64,000 nt of DNA from Mauremys mutica (GCF_020497125.1 NC_059073.1:13537225-13601224), one strand, 5' to 3'; positions 10,391 through 21,342 are shown, numbered from the stretch's first letter. The notes: a model not told the origin generated them from the letters alone. Numbers and translations are program-made.

Positions 10391-10626
10391 GTGAGTTTTA
10401 CTGTATCTCTACATAAATCTGTCAGGAATTAATCAGCCAGTGAGGCCTCACTAATCATCACTGGTCTCACTTATTTTAACTCTCATGTCAAGTGTCAAAT
10501 TTAAATTTGACCAGTGGTGGAATTGAGTTTGATTCCCACTACTTTAACACAAATACAGGAAGGAGTGCTTGGCTAGAGGTTAATCAGAAGCAGATATACA
10601 AAATAATATGTTTGCTGTAAGCCTAT

Positions 10627-11758
10627 AGCTTTTGATACAGTCTCCCACAGTATTCTTGCCAGCAAGTTAAAGAAGTATGGGCTGGATGAATGGACGGTAA
10701 GGTGGATAGAAAACTGGCTAGATGGTCGGGCTCAACGGGTAGTGATCAATGGTTCCATGTCTAGTTGGCAGCCGGTATCAAATGGGGTGCCCCAAGGGTC
10801 GGTGCTGGGGCTGGTTTTATTCAATATCTTCATTAACGATCTGGAGGATGGTGTGGACTGCACCCTTAGCAAGTTTGCAGATGACACTAAACTGGGAGGA
10901 GTGGTTGATACGCTGGAGGGTAGGGATAGGATACAGAGGGACCTAGACAAATTAGAGGATTGGGCCAAAAGAAATATGATGAGGTTCAACAAGGACAAGT
11001 GCAGAGTCCTGCACTTAGGATGGAAGAATCCCATGCACTGCTACAGACTAGGGACCGAATGGCTGGGCAGCAGTTCTGCAGAAAAGGACCTAGGGGTTAC
11101 GGTGGACGAAAAGCTGAATATGAGTCAACAGTGTGCCCTTGTTGCCAAGAAGGCTAATGGCATTTTGGGTTGTATAAGTAGGGGCATTTCCAGCAGATCG
11201 AGGGATGTGATCATTCCCCTCTATTCAGCACTGGTGAGGCCTCATCTGGAGTACTGTGTCCAGTTTTGGGCCCCACACTACAAGAAGGATGTGGATAAAT
11301 TGGAGAGAGTCCAGCGGAGGGCAACAAAAATGATTAGGGGGCTGGAGCACATGACTTATGAGGAGAGGCTGAGGGAACTGGGATTGTTTAGCCTGCAGAA
11401 GAGAAGAATGAGGGGGGATTTGATAGCTGCTTTCAACTACCTGAAAGGGGGTTCCAAAGAGGATGGATCTAGACTGTTCTCAGTGGTAGAAGATGACAGA
11501 AGAAGGAGTAATGGTCTCAAGTTGCAGAGGGGGAGGTTTAGGTTGGATATTAGGAAAAACTTTTTCACTAGTAGGGTGGTGAAGAACTGGAATGGGTTAC
11601 CTAGGAAGGTGGTGGAATCTCCTTCCTTAGAGGTTTTTAAGGTCAGGCTTGACAAAGCCCTGGGTGGGATGATTTAGTTGGGTTTGGTCCTGCTTTGAGC
11701 AGGGGGTTGGACTAGATGACCTCCTGAGGTCCCTTCCAACCCTGAGATTCTATGATTT
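10627..11758 (+). mobile_element. CR1 LINE, sense, best-preserved copy
   Basis: 5'-truncated CR1 starting inside the RT domain at about 10627 and ending with the canonical tail (CCTTCCAACCCTGAGATTCTATGA). The ORF2 part is open to its natural stop at 11677, and an 80-bp 3' UTR follows. The last ~70 bp also occur at the end of the SINEs at 25788 and 56516. No clear target duplication. Confidence 0.9.
10628..11677 (+). pseudogene. CR1 ORF2 reverse transcriptase, C-terminal ~350 codons, open
   Basis: Open from [14 protein letters not shown] (RT motif A, with the catalytic Asp in AFDT) at 10628 to the stop at 11677. Visible motifs are [19 protein letters not shown] (motif B region), FADDTKLGG (motif C active site with both Asp residues), a thumb segment with [11 protein letters not shown], and the conserved LINE C-terminal block [33 protein letters not shown]. 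The usual ORF2 is far longer, so the apurinic endonuclease and early RT motifs are lost by 5' truncation. Both active-site motifs seen are intact, suggesting a fairly young insertion, but there is no promoter or native start. Confidence 0.85.
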
Positions 11759-13677
11759 TAACTCTTTGAACCATCTCCAAATAACATTGCAATTTCCCCC
11801 CCATGTAATAAAAAATATAATATTGTTTCAGGTTGCTTTAAGAAATTTTGTGTCCAGGGCTGTACACATTACACAAGACATTTTTATAGTTAGTAGCATC
11901 TGAACCAATCGAGACACTAGCTCTTGCATCTACCTGTATTGATCCTGAGGACTTATATAGAAACTGCATAAAAATCAAATGGCTTTCTTCACCCTGATCA
12001 TTAAATATTCTTCCCATTTTTGTAGACCAGATTTGTAGTCCTTACTGACTATTGGTTCTCTCACCTGAAGGGCCTTGAATGTTAAGACAAGAAACTTGAA
12101 TGTGATTTGGTGGAAGAGAGGGAGCTAGTGGAAGGAATCAGTATCATTGGCTCTTGTGATCCTTGATGGAAAGAGGGTCCTTAGGATTTGCCCAAGCATG
12201 TGTGAAGTACCCATAAAATGAGAAGGGCGTCCTATTACATTCTAGCAAAGTATTGCAAGAGTAATATGGAATATTTTAGTTAAATATTTCATTTAGTCAT
12301 ATCCATATATATGCTATTTTATATTCTTATACCATATATCTTCAACCAGACAAAACCAGTTGCCTTAAAGACAGAGAGAACTCTAAAGACACTTTACCTT
12401 TTTATAAGGGTAGATCATGAACTTGTTGGATTGTGGTTACCTCTCTGTAGACTAAATTCCAAATATCTTTTAAAGAAACTATCATTAAGTATAATAACAT
12501 GATTAAAAAATACTGCTAATGCTAACCTTTCTAAATGTATAATGCATATATTTAGTATTCAGTACATTAACTTTCTTCCCAGTGGTAATGAACTCAGTTA
12601 TTTTATCTGCATCACTTTGCCTTGCTACAACATGCTAAATATTTGCCTTATCAATTCCATTGATGAGTAGCACTTCAGTTTAATTTTCAAATGGTAATTA
12701 GTATGCTACCTTTCCATCCAAGGTACAAAATTACTCTTAATATTGGACTGTTGTGAATTCAGTCCGTGCTTTACTTGTCAGCAGCTATAGCTACTATCTT
12801 CTTCCTTTCCCCTCCCCACTGCATCTAATTATTGGCTCAGCTAGTGTTCAGTTTGAACTTCGTTTCCACTCCATTTCACTAGACATATACTGGCTGTTTG
12901 TACCCTCCTTCGCTGTAGTCTGCCATTTGTACAACATTATCAGCATGTTGTGCTCCACAGCTTAGGTATTGTGAAACCCTGATAAGAGTACATCTGTTCA
13001 GATTGTGTAATGGATTGGATAATAGAAATTAAGAAACAGAAAAGACCTGTTTAGTTCATTTTGTCCGTTGCGTATGAGCCAGTACAAGATTGTTTCCTAT
13101 GCTGTTGCTTTGTTTGGTTTATTTTTTATTGGGTTGTTCTGATATTCCTTTTTACTGTGATACAGCTGTATGTGCCCACATTTAAAACATAAGAAAAGTA
13201 CACTATGCATTGAGTAATGTATATATTGAATTAGTAGTGCAGTATGATATGTATACTGAATTATTCCAGAATTTTTCTCCCCCACTGTGTTCCTTTTCAG
13301 TCTCTCCTATGTAGGCTGCAAACATCATAACATTCTAGTTTTCCTTCAGTTCAAAATTCCGCAAAAAAGTTTGCTCTTCTCTCAGAAGTTAAAGTTAAGG
13401 CTCTTAATTAAATGTAGTGTGACTTTAATAGGAGCTCCAGATGCTCAGCATCTTTGAAAATAAGAGCACTTCTCTTTAGGAGTCTAACTACAGAGTTAGA
13501 ATTTAACTTTAAGCTAGGTTTGACTATGTTGGCCTGTGTCTATATGACTGCGTTTATGCTTGGTTTGTGAATTTTGCTGTATAACAAAGCAGGCATTGGA
13601 TTCTCCAGTTTCACAATTCAGAGAAACACTGTTAGTATCTGAGCTCTAGTTAAAATGATAGTTTTACAAAATTTGGC
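11759..13677. other. No gene; one L2-like relic near 12060-12190
   Basis: Mostly AT-rich unrecognised DNA. At 12070-12150 the text GGGCCTTGAATGTTAAGACA...GAGCTAGTGGAAGGAATCA resembles an old L2-type repeat also seen near 35860-35910 (GAAGGGCCTTAAAAGTACTG). The remainder shows no repeat or coding signal that I can support. Confidence 0.4.
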
Positions 13678-13795
13678 CTCAATCCTGCAAAGATCCTGTT
13701 TAACATTATGCACTGTGAATGATCCATTGAATTCAATGGGGATACAGTGCTTAAATGTAAGCATTTGCGTAAGCCTGCATAGTCAGGATCTTTAA
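13678..13795. repeat. Old palindromic amniote interspersed repeat
   Basis: Starts CTCAATCCTGCAAAGATCC and ends GCCTGCATAGTCAGGATC, roughly inverted, with the partial palindrome CATTGAATTCAATGGGG in the middle. This layout is familiar as an old hairpin-like repeat in reptiles. Related partial copies occur at 54038-54105 and, more loosely, at 45240-45330 and 46595-46675. It has no coding capacity. Confidence 0.5.
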
Positions 13796-14129
13796 TTGTA
13801 TTTAGTTATAGTCAGGTCTTACAGTCTGCTGGGCTTTTAAGTAAATCCTCTATTTATTTGACTATAACCAGTGCCTGTGTAACAACATCTTGGGAAAGGA
13901 CTTTCACTATATTCATAGACTGACCACACTCTTCTTTCCAATTCCCTTGTGGTCAAAGAGTCGGGCTCTTTATCTCTGAAGGTGCACAACAGCGTTTCCA
14001 AAGTCAATAATTCCAATGATCTTAAAGAAAATAAAACATTTGTGCAGGGAATACTACCGAAGTAAAATGAAAGTTAGTAATAAAATCATAACCAGGCTGA
14101 GAGTGTGATAAGCATAGCATGTAAGAAAG

Positions 14130-14145
14130 TACTTAATTACATCAT
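14130..14145. repeat. Left target-site duplication of the PLE pair
   Basis: TACTTAATTACATCAT, repeated exactly at 16340-16355. The two copies bracket both inverted PLE units, so the pair entered as one insertion or was inverted after entry. Confidence 0.9.
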
Positions 14146-14195
14146 GTAAAAGCAGCAAAGAGTCTTGTGGCACCTTATAGACTAACAGACGTTTT

Positions 14196-14240
14196 GGAGC
14201 ATGAGCTTTCGTGGGTGAATACCCACTTCGTCGGATGCAT
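14196..14240 (-). other. Hammerhead-like motif in PLE tail (left copy)
   Basis: Minus-strand sense reading gives CCGACGA, then a 6-bp stem GTGGGT/ACCCAC with loop ATTC, then GAAA and AGC-TCAT-GCT. The order matches a hammerhead ribozyme core (CUGANGA, stem II, GAAA, short stem III, cleavage C), with one core change (U4 to C) and no convincing stem I. PLEs are known to carry hammerhead motifs. Activity is not implied. Confidence 0.35.
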
Positions 14241-14313
14241 GTAGTGGAAATCTCCAGGGGCAGGTATATATAAGCAAGCAAGAAGCAGGCTAGAGATAAC
14301 AAGGTTAGTTCAA

Positions 14314-15673
14314 TCAAGGAGGATGAGGCCCTCTTCTAGCAGCTGAGCTGTGAAAACCAAGGGAGGAGAAACTGGTTTTGTAGTTGGCAAGCCATTCACA
14401 GTCTTTGTTTAATTCTGAGCTGATGGTGTCAAATTTGCAGATGAACTGAAGCTCAGCAGTTTCTCTCTGAAGTCTGGTCCTGAAGTTTTTTTGCTGCAGG
14501 ATGGCCACCTTAAGATCTGCTATGGTGTGGCCAGGGAGGTTGAAGTGTTCTCCTATAGGTTTTTGTATATTGCCATTCCTAATATCTGATTTGTGTCCAT
14601 TTATCCTTTTCCGTAGAGACTGTCCAGTTTGGCCGATGTACATAGCAGCGGGGCATTGCTGGCATATGATGGCGTATATTACATTGGTGGACATGCAGGT
14701 GAATGAACCGGTGATGGTGTGGCTGATCTGGTTAGGTCCTGTGATGGTGTCGCTGGTGTAGATATGTGGGCAGAGTTGGCATCGAGGTTTGTTGCATGGA
14801 TTGGTTCCTGAGCTAGAGTTACTATGGTGCGGTGTGCAGTTGCTGGTGAGAATATGCTTCAGGTTGGCAGGTTGTCTGTGGGCGAGGACTGGCCTGCCAC
14901 CCAAGGCCTGTGAAAGTGTGGGATCATTGTCCAGGATGGGTTGTAGATCCCTGATGATGCGTTGGAGGGGTTTTAGCTGGGGACTGTATGTGATGGCCAG
15001 TGGAGTCCTGTTGGTTTCCTTCTCGGGTTTGTCTTGCAGTAGGAGGCTTCTGGGTACATGTCTGGCTCTGTTGATCTGTTTCCTTATTTCCTCGTGCGGG
15101 TATTGTAGTTTTGAAAATGCTTGATGGAGATTTTGTAGGTGTTGGTCTCTGTCTGAGGGGTTAGAGCAGATACAGTTGTACCTCAGTGCTTGGCTGTAGA
15201 CAATGGATCGTGTGGTGTGCCCGGGATTGAAGCTGGAGGCATGAAGGTAGGCATAGCGGTCGGTAGGTTTTTGGTATAGGGTGGTGTTAATGTGACCATC
15301 ACTTATTTGCACCATGGTATCTAGGAAGTGGACCTCCTGTGTAGATTGGTCCAGGCTGAGGTTGATGGTGGGGTAAAAGCTGTTGAAATCGTGGTGGAAT
15401 TTTTCCAGAGTCTCCTTCCCATGGGTCCAGATGATGAAGATGTCATCAATGTAGCGCAGGTAGAGAAGGGGCGTGAGTGGACGAGAGCTGAGGAAGCGTT
15501 GTTCCAGGTCAGCCATAAAAATGTTGGCATATTGTGGGGCCATGCGGGTGCCCATAGCGGTGCCACTGATCTGGAGATATATATATAGTTGTGTGTGAGG
15601 ATAAAGGCACAGAGCTCAGCAACCAGTTGTGCTGTGGCATCATCAGGGATACTGTTCCTGACAGCTTGTATTC
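14314..15673 (-). pseudogene. Penelope RT (C-terminal part) plus GIY-YIG endonuclease
   Basis: PLEs encode an RT fused to a GIY-YIG endonuclease that nicks the target. Upstream of the ATG at 15555 the same protein family continues (AVRNSIPDDATAQLVAELCAFILTHN), then breaks frame at an AT repeat (15580-15590). The open part (14314-15555, 413 codons) begins MGTRMAPQYANIFMADLE (RT motif B) and has YLRYIDDIFIIW (motif C with both Asp residues). It then has a linker with Cys-rich NPCNKPRCQLCPH, and the endonuclease with VIYAIICQQCP (GIY part) and MYIGQTGQSLRKRINGHKSD (YIG part and catalytic Arg/His). It ends GLNKDCEW-like (SELNKDCEWLANYK). The N-terminal RT half is missing. Confidence 0.9.
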
Positions 15674-16063
15674 CAATCCATGCAACAAACCTCAATGCCA
15701 ACTCTGCCCACATATCTACACCAGTGACACCATCACAGGACCTAACCAGATCAGCCACACCATCACCGGTTCATTCACCTGCACATCATATGCCAGCAAT
15801 GCCCCGCTGCTATGTACATCGGCCAAACTGGACAGTCTCTACGGAAAAGGATAAATGGACACAAATCAGATATTAGGAATGGCAATATACAAAAACCTAT
15901 AGGAGAACACTTCAACCTCCCTGGCCACACCATAGCAGATCTTAAGGTGGCCATCCTGCAGCAAAAAAACTTCAGGACCAGACTTCAAAGAGAAACTGCT
16001 GAGCTTCAGTTCATCTGCAAATTTGACACCATCAGCTCAGGATTAAACAAAGACTGTGAATGA
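15674..16063 (+). pseudogene. Second PLE endonuclease fragment
   Basis: Sense copy of the same endonuclease end. It starts NPCNKPQCQLCPHIYTSD. It then lacks about 22 bases relative to the left copy, around 15785, which removes the GIY part and shifts the frame. It continues MYIGQTGQSLRKRINGHKSD (15812 onward) and ends in a premature stop after LNKDCE at 16063, where the left copy reads CEWLANYK. It is therefore doubly broken. Confidence 0.85.
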
Positions 16064-16213
16064 CTTGCCAACTACAGAACCAGTTTCTCCTCCCTTGGTT
16101 TTCACACCTCAGCTGCTAGAAGAGGGCCTCATCCTCTCTGATTGAACTAACCTCATTATCTCTAGCCTGCTTCTTGCTTGCTTATATATACCTGCCCCTG
16201 GAGATTTCCACTA

Positions 16214-16260
16214 CATGCATCCGACGAAGTGGGTATTCACCCACGAAAGCTCATGCTCCA
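16214..16260 (+). other. Hammerhead-like motif in PLE tail (right copy)
   Basis: Same motif as the left copy, in sense: CCGACGA (16221-16227), stem GTGGGT/ACCCAC (16229-16244), GAAA (16245-16248), then AGC-TCAT-GCT followed by C. The same single departure from the consensus core. Confidence 0.35.
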
Positions 16261-16497
16261 AAACGTCTGTTAGTCTATAAGGTGCCACAAGACTCTTTGC
16301 TGCTTTTACAGATCCAGACTAACACGGCTACCCCTCTGATACTTAATTACATCATATTTTTTAAGCGATATGGTCACCTTACCATAGTGTGAAGTCCTGT
16401 GCCTGACATCAGTAAGCTGTTTCTCTTTAAGGGCCAACTCCTGTGAGAAGTGCCTCATTCAAGGCATTGAGAGTCTTCAATTCTCGTCTCTTGAGTC

Positions 16498-16753
16498 CAG
16501 GGCTGGCTCCAGGGTTTTTGCTGCCCCAAGCAGCAAAAAGAAAAAAAAAAGGGGGGGGGGAAGCCGCAATTGCAATCTGCAGCTTTACTGCCGCTGCTTC
16601 AATCTTCGGCAGCAATTTGGTGGCTGGTCCTTCGCTCCGAGAGAGACTGAGGGACCCACCGCCGAATTGCCGCTGAAGACCTGGACGTGCCGCCCCTCAC
16701 CGTTGGCCACCCCAAGCAGCTGCTTGCTGGGCTGGTGCCTGGAGCCAGCCCTG
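16498..16753. mobile_element. hAT-type MITE, 256 bp
   Basis: Perfect 16-bp terminal inverted repeats CAGGGCTGGCTCCAGG. Flanking 8-bp duplications are CTTGAGTC (16490-16497) and CTTGAATC (16754-16761), one mismatch. It includes an A-run and a G-run (16535-16560) and a GC-rich interior without coding content. It would depend on a hAT transposase supplied elsewhere. Confidence 0.9.
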
Positions 16754-16761
16754 CTTGAATC

Positions 16762-17534
16762 CCAGCATTTTTCTGCAGTTCTCCAGTGGCCCGATTCTGG
16801 AAGGTTTTAGTGGCTAATGGGACAGTTTTGATCATCCTCAGCACCTCCCAGGATTTGACTCCAGGATCAGTGTCTTAGTTAGCCCCAGTGTACCTTGACT
16901 CCTTTATGGACTATGCACATTTCTCCCTGCTGTATTGTGTGCAGGTGTAAACCATATCAGCAGTGCGTGCTTCACTGTGTTATTGGTAATACACAACCAT
17001 AATTGTATGTCTGAAGTTGGAACCTGTTCAATTTCATCATCCTTTCTGTGTGTAATGTCACTTTCCTAATCAGCATTTGGGATATATTGGAATATCATAA
17101 GTTATTTGCTCAGTTCAAAAAGTTATTTTGATCTTCTTTTAGTGGTTGGGAAATCCATTAATAAGACATTAATCCTAGCTGTTGTTAATACAGTTGTAAT
17201 TTTCAAAAGGCAACCACCTTTCTGAGTGATGTCTGATCACAAAAAGCAAAGGTTAATGGAATATTAATTTGCTTCTCACTCTAGGAGCATCTTTGTTTCA
17301 CTTACTGAATTGTCAAAGAGCAGAATATTTCTCTGACATTTTATAGCTAGTACAGTTCATATAAGACATCCAGCAAGTGCCTGCCTCGGTACTAGGAATA
17401 GAAATATTTTATGGTTTTAGGTTTGTTTTTCCCCATTCCAATTAAAACAGTTTTGTGTTGAGTTTTAAAAATGTATCTGCAATGTTTACAATCTAAATAT
17501 TGCAGAAATCTGTTACTGCATGAAAATTGAATAG

Positions 17535-17537
<3 letters not shown>
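16762..17537. other. No recognisable feature
   Basis: AT-rich DNA between the MITE and a CT microsatellite. No coding or repeat signal recognised. Confidence 0.4.

Positions 17538-17572
<35 letters not shown>
17538..17572. repeat. (CT)n microsatellite
   Basis: An uninterrupted run of about 17 CT units. Confidence 0.95.
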
Positions 17573-17575
<3 letters not shown>

Positions 17576-18279
17576 CAAATATTGGAACTGCTATTTTTCA
17601 AATATTAAATTGTATCTTAACGATCTTTGAGGCAGGACCATGTCTATGCACAATACAGATGTAATAGAGCCTTGATTGTGAATGGGGTCTCTGAGTGCTA
17701 TTGTAAAATACATAATAAAAATGAATAAAATGAAAAAGTATACAGTATAAATGATGAACATAAATTTGATGCTAAAATCACTTTTAATAATGTAAGATGG
17801 CATTACTATTAAAATTAACACTTTAATTAAAAATCTATATACTGATAGAGCTTCTTTGAGATCACTCTTCCTTATTTGGAAGCTGTTGACTATATTTCAG
17901 ATGTTTCAAAGAGATAAATAGACACTATAGACTGATCAATGTTTGTATCAATTTTTAAAATGCATTTTCAAATATTTAATCATTGTAACACTAGAAAATT
18001 AGCATCACTTTCCTGACATTGTGGCTGACTTGGAATTGGTATGCTGTAATACTGTGGGGAAATTTTATTTGAAATCTTTAATTCATTAAAAGCTGGATCT
18101 GAGGGTTAATCAGAAGACTTGATAATTGTGAAGTACTGATTGCTCTCAATATGCGGGTGGGAATGAGGTTGAAACTGGAGCTGGGGCTTGGACTGGGGGT
18201 GTTCTTGTCTTTGTATTTGAATGAAACTGTTACTTATATGATGTTTATTACATTTTAAATATTTACTTCTTATTCACAT

Positions 18280-18560
18280 ATTGCCTGTGACTGTACCCAT
18301 GTGTGGGAGATCCACCCCCAGTGCCTGTGAGCTTTGGCATTCTCAAGAAAGTAGTGCTCATTGAACCCGCATGAGTGCCCTGTCACAGCACTGAATGTTT
18401 GGAACCAAGATTAGAAAATTACCATGCTGTTGGAGTCTTCTCAGTTTCTTTTCAAGGTTATCTGCAGACTTAGGTACCTCTGCTCTGTTAAGTTGCTAAG
18501 AGATTCAGGGTACAGTTTTCATGCCCTCTCCTTCAACAGTATTTGTTTTCCCTTTACACC
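18280..18560 (+). mobile_element. Possible DIRS terminal fragment
   Basis: Text such as GTAGTGCTCATTGAACCCGCATGAGTG and a following CT-rich stretch recalls the leader end of DIRS copies (28560-28760). The match is by eye and weak. The surrounding 17573-18680 shows nothing else. Confidence 0.2.
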
Positions 18561-19576
18561 ACCTTTAGCTAGCATTCCTGATGGCTTTTTTTGACCCTGA
18601 GGAATAGGAATTAATGGGTGACTGGGACCAGTCTTTTCCTAAAGGTCAGGATGCTATTGGGGCATCCTTAGTATCTCGGAGGGCATGTCTACACTATGGG
18701 ATTATTCCAATTTTACAGAAACCGGTATTTGGGAACAGATTGTATAAAGTCGAGTGCACGTGGCCACACCAAGCACATTAATTCGGCAGTGTACGTCCAT
18801 GTACCGAGGCTAGCGTCGATTTCCGGAGCGTTGCACTGTGGGTAGCTATCCCTAGTTTCCGCAGTCTCTCCCGCCCATTGGAATTCTGTGTTGAGATCCC
18901 AGTGCATGATGGGGCAAAAACAGTGTCGTGGGTGATTCTGGGTAAATTTCGTCAGTCAATACTCCCTCTGTGAAAGCAATGGCAGATAATCATTTAGCGC
19001 CCTTTTCCCTAGATTGCCCTGGCAGATGCCATAGCATGGCAACCATGGATCCCGTTTAGCCTTTTCTCACTCTCACCGTATGTGTACTGGATGCTGCTGA
19101 CAGACGCGGTACTGCAGTGCTACACAGCAGCATTCACTTGCATTTGCAAGGTAGCAGAGACAGTTACCAGTCCTATTGTACCGTCTGCTGCTGTCATGGG
19201 TGCTCCTGGCTGGCCTCGCTGAAGTCAGCCGGGGCGCATGGACAAAAATGGGAATGACGCCCCAGGTCATTCCCTTCTTTACGTTTTGTTTAAAGGTAGA
19301 GTCAGTCCTGCCTAGAATATGGGGCAAGCCTACTAAAAAAACAGAGGGGACAGCTGCTGCAGGTCAGAGCCCCAGACATCTTGCAGAAATGATGAGCTGC
19401 ATGCCATTCTAGGGGGTGCCCCTGCAACAATCCCACCCATTGCTTCCCTCCTCCCCCACTCCTCCTGGACTACCGTGGCAGTTATCCCCCCATTTGTGTG
19501 ATGAAGTAATAAAAAATGCATGAATAAGAAACTCTGACTTTATTGAGATAAAATGAGGGGGAGGCAGCCTCCAGCT

Positions 19577-19830
19577 GCTATGATATTCCAGGCAGGACTG
19601 AATCTCCAGGAGACAAAGCTTAAAGAAGGGAATGAGCGGAAGTCATTCCCATTTTTGCCCAGGCGCCCCCCGTCCGACCTCACTGAGGCCAGCCAGGAGC
19701 ACTCACGGGATGATAACGGTTATCAATCCTATTGCACCGTCTGCCATCAGGGAGAGGAGAGGAGGGGATGCTGCTGTTTAGCGCTGCAGCACCGCGTCTA
19801 CCAGCAGTATCCAGTAGACATACGGTGACA
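19577..19830 (+). repeat. Right arm of Harbinger internal inverted repeat
   Basis: Shared landmarks with the reverse of 19075-19320 are AGGCAGGACTGA, AAAGAAGGGAATGA, CATTCCCATTTTTG, GAGGCCAGCCAGGAGCAC and CAGTACCGCGTCT (here CAGCACCGCGTCT). The loop between the arms is about 255 bp. Confidence 0.75.
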
Positions 19831-20367
19831 TTGAAGAAAGGCGAGAAACAATTTTTTTCCCTTTTCTTTCATGGGGTGGGAGGCGGGTAAATTGACGACA
19901 TATACCCTGAACCACCCGCGACAATGTTTTTGACCCTTCAGGCATTGGGAGCTCAGCCAAGAATGCAAATGGTTTTTGGAGACTGCGGGCACTGTGGGAT
20001 AGTTCGAGTCCTCAGTCCCCCCTCTCTCCCTCCCTCCCTCCATGAGCGTCCATTTGATTCTTTGGCTTTCTGTTACACTTGTCACAGAGCACTGTGCTGA
20101 GTCCCTGCTGTGGCCTCTGTCTATCATAGCCTTGGAGATTTTTTCAAATGCTTTGGCATTTCGTCTTTTGGAACAGAGCTCTGATAGAACAGATTTGTCT
20201 CCCCATACAGCAATCAGATCCAGTATCTCTCGTACGGTCCATGCTGGAGCTCTTTTTGGATTCTGGGACTTCATGGTCACCTGTGCTGATCGGCGCTCCA
20301 CGCTGGGCAAGCAGGAAATGAAATTCAAAAGTTCGTGGGGCTTTTCCTGTCTACCTGGCCAGTGCAT
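19798..20367 (-). CDS. Myb/SANT-like DNA-binding protein of a Harbinger element
   Basis: Harbinger elements carry a second protein with a SANT/Myb or trihelix domain that helps the transposase bind DNA and reach the nucleus. The 189-codon frame contains RAPAWTVREILDLIAVWGD, SVLSELCSKRRNAKAFEKI and SKAMIDRGHSRDSAQC (residues about 38-95), close in layout to MSANTD-type trihelix domains. The likely start is the Met before KSQNPKRAPAW at residue 32. After residue about 98 the usual continuation of the third helix (KIKELRQ-type text) is replaced by unrelated text, pointing to a frameshift and truncation. It lies entirely in the right part of the composite element. Confidence 0.6.
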   Translation of the reverse strand: MHWPGRQEKPHELLNFISCLPSVERRSAQVTMKSQNPKRAPAWTVREILDLIAVWGDKSVLSELCSKRRNAKAFEKISKAMIDRGHSRDSAQCSVTSVTESQRIKWTLMEGGRERGGTEDSNYPTVPAVSKNHLHSWLSSQCLKGQKHCRGWFRVYVVNLPASHPMKEKGKKLFLAFLQCHRMSTGYCW

Positions 20368-20636
20368 CCGAATTCAGATTACTGTCCAGAGCGGTCACAA
20401 TGGTGCACTGTGGGATAGCGCCCGGAGGCCAATACCATCAAATTGCGGCCACGCTAACTGTAATCCGACATGGCAATACCAATTTCAGTGCTACTCCCCT
20501 CATTGGGGAGGATTACAGATACCGGTATCAAGAGCCCTTTATATTGATATAAAGGGCTTCATTGTGTGGACGGGTGCAAGGTTAATTCAGTTTAACACTG
20601 ATAAATTTGGTATAAACTCGTAGTGTAGACCAGGCC

Positions 20637-21334
20637 TTAGTGACAACATCTCCACCTCATTTATATCACCACAATCTTCTAGAGCCGTCAGGACCCATTA
20701 CAGAATCACTGGAGTTTGAGACCATTATAATCCAGAGATATTGCCTCTTTTATGTCTTAGCATCTTTATTGATGTGGAGGCTAAGGAAAATGTAAAATTA
20801 CTTTTCTGATTAATAGAAGGTTACTGGGCATAACCCAGAATAGTCTAGCTAATATCTGCACCAATTCCTGTGGTCTTTCAGGACCTGGGGAAATTGAGAT
20901 GCAGAAATGCAGTCATTTGCTCGTAGTCACACAACCCATCAGAAGCACAACTGGGCATAGAAATCTGGTCTTTTGATTCCCAGCCCTATCCACTGGACCA
21001 CACTGTCTGGTTTGTTTTTTGATGTGTTACACCTTCATGTTGTAACTGATAGATACATTCTGTTACCTGCTCATAAAAGGCGTCTGAGGAAAGAAGTCTA
21101 GTAAAAATAATTCTTGAGGACGGTCACAATAGTAATTTCCTTCATCATCTTGGTGACCAGCCTCCTGAACTATGAAATATGTAGACTATGACCAACATAA
21201 GTGTTTTGAAAGCACCTCTTTTCATATAATCCTTCATGAAAGTTGGAGTGTTAATGTGGCATAGTCAATGTGGTATTATTATGTCTAATCTGTAAGCTGT
21301 TAATGATTTTCCCTGCACACACAGGAGATGTAAC
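20637..21334. repeat. Mostly unrecognised; antisense MIR-like SINE at 20870-21010
   Basis: At 20885-21005 the text GGGAAATTGAGATGCAGAAATG...CACACAACCCATCAG...GGTCTTTTGATTCCCAGCCCTATCCACTGGACCACACTG has the order of an antisense MIR (amniote tRNA-derived SINE, L2 partner). The rest has no recognised feature. Confidence 0.55.
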
Positions 21335-21342
21335 ATCTAAGC

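Larger units (their letters stand above)
14146..16339. mobile_element. Penelope-like element pair in inverted, tail-out orientation
   Basis: Two partial PLE copies meet head to head at about 15673. The left copy (14146-15673) reads on the minus strand and holds the C-terminal half of RT plus the GIY-YIG endonuclease. The right copy (15674-16339) reads on the plus strand and holds only the endonuclease end and 3' tail. The outer ~650 bp of each are nearly identical inverted repeats (14146-14800 and 15674-16310). The right end extends further into the 3' tail (...AGACTAACACGGCTACCCCTCTGA) than the left. A single 16-bp duplication flanks the whole. The few differences between arms suggest recent origin. 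Confidence 0.9.
18681..20636. mobile_element. Composite PIF/Harbinger transposon
   Basis: Ends are GGGCATGTCTACACTATGG at the left and, inverted, GGCCTGGTCTACACTACGAG at the right, Harbinger-type termini also seen on the MITE at 49552. A clear TTA-type duplication is not visible: TTA follows the right end but not the left. The interior is an inverted duplication: about 19075-19320 read in reverse matches 19577-19830, and the similarity continues outward in weaker form (18840-19070 with 19830-20020). Only the SANT-like gene is present. No DDE transposase gene was found. Confidence 0.75.

Noticed and set aside
14501..15124. Plus-strand open frames
   Set aside because: Antisense shadows of the PLE RT/endonuclease frame.
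17538..17572. Microsatellite or tandem array as CRISPR-like
   Set aside because: Simple dinucleotide run without spacers. Nothing in the window resembles a CRISPR array or cas gene.
20042..20623. 193-codon frame on the plus strand
   Set aside because: It opposes the SANT-like frame, which has the recognisable domain, and ends in the Harbinger terminus.
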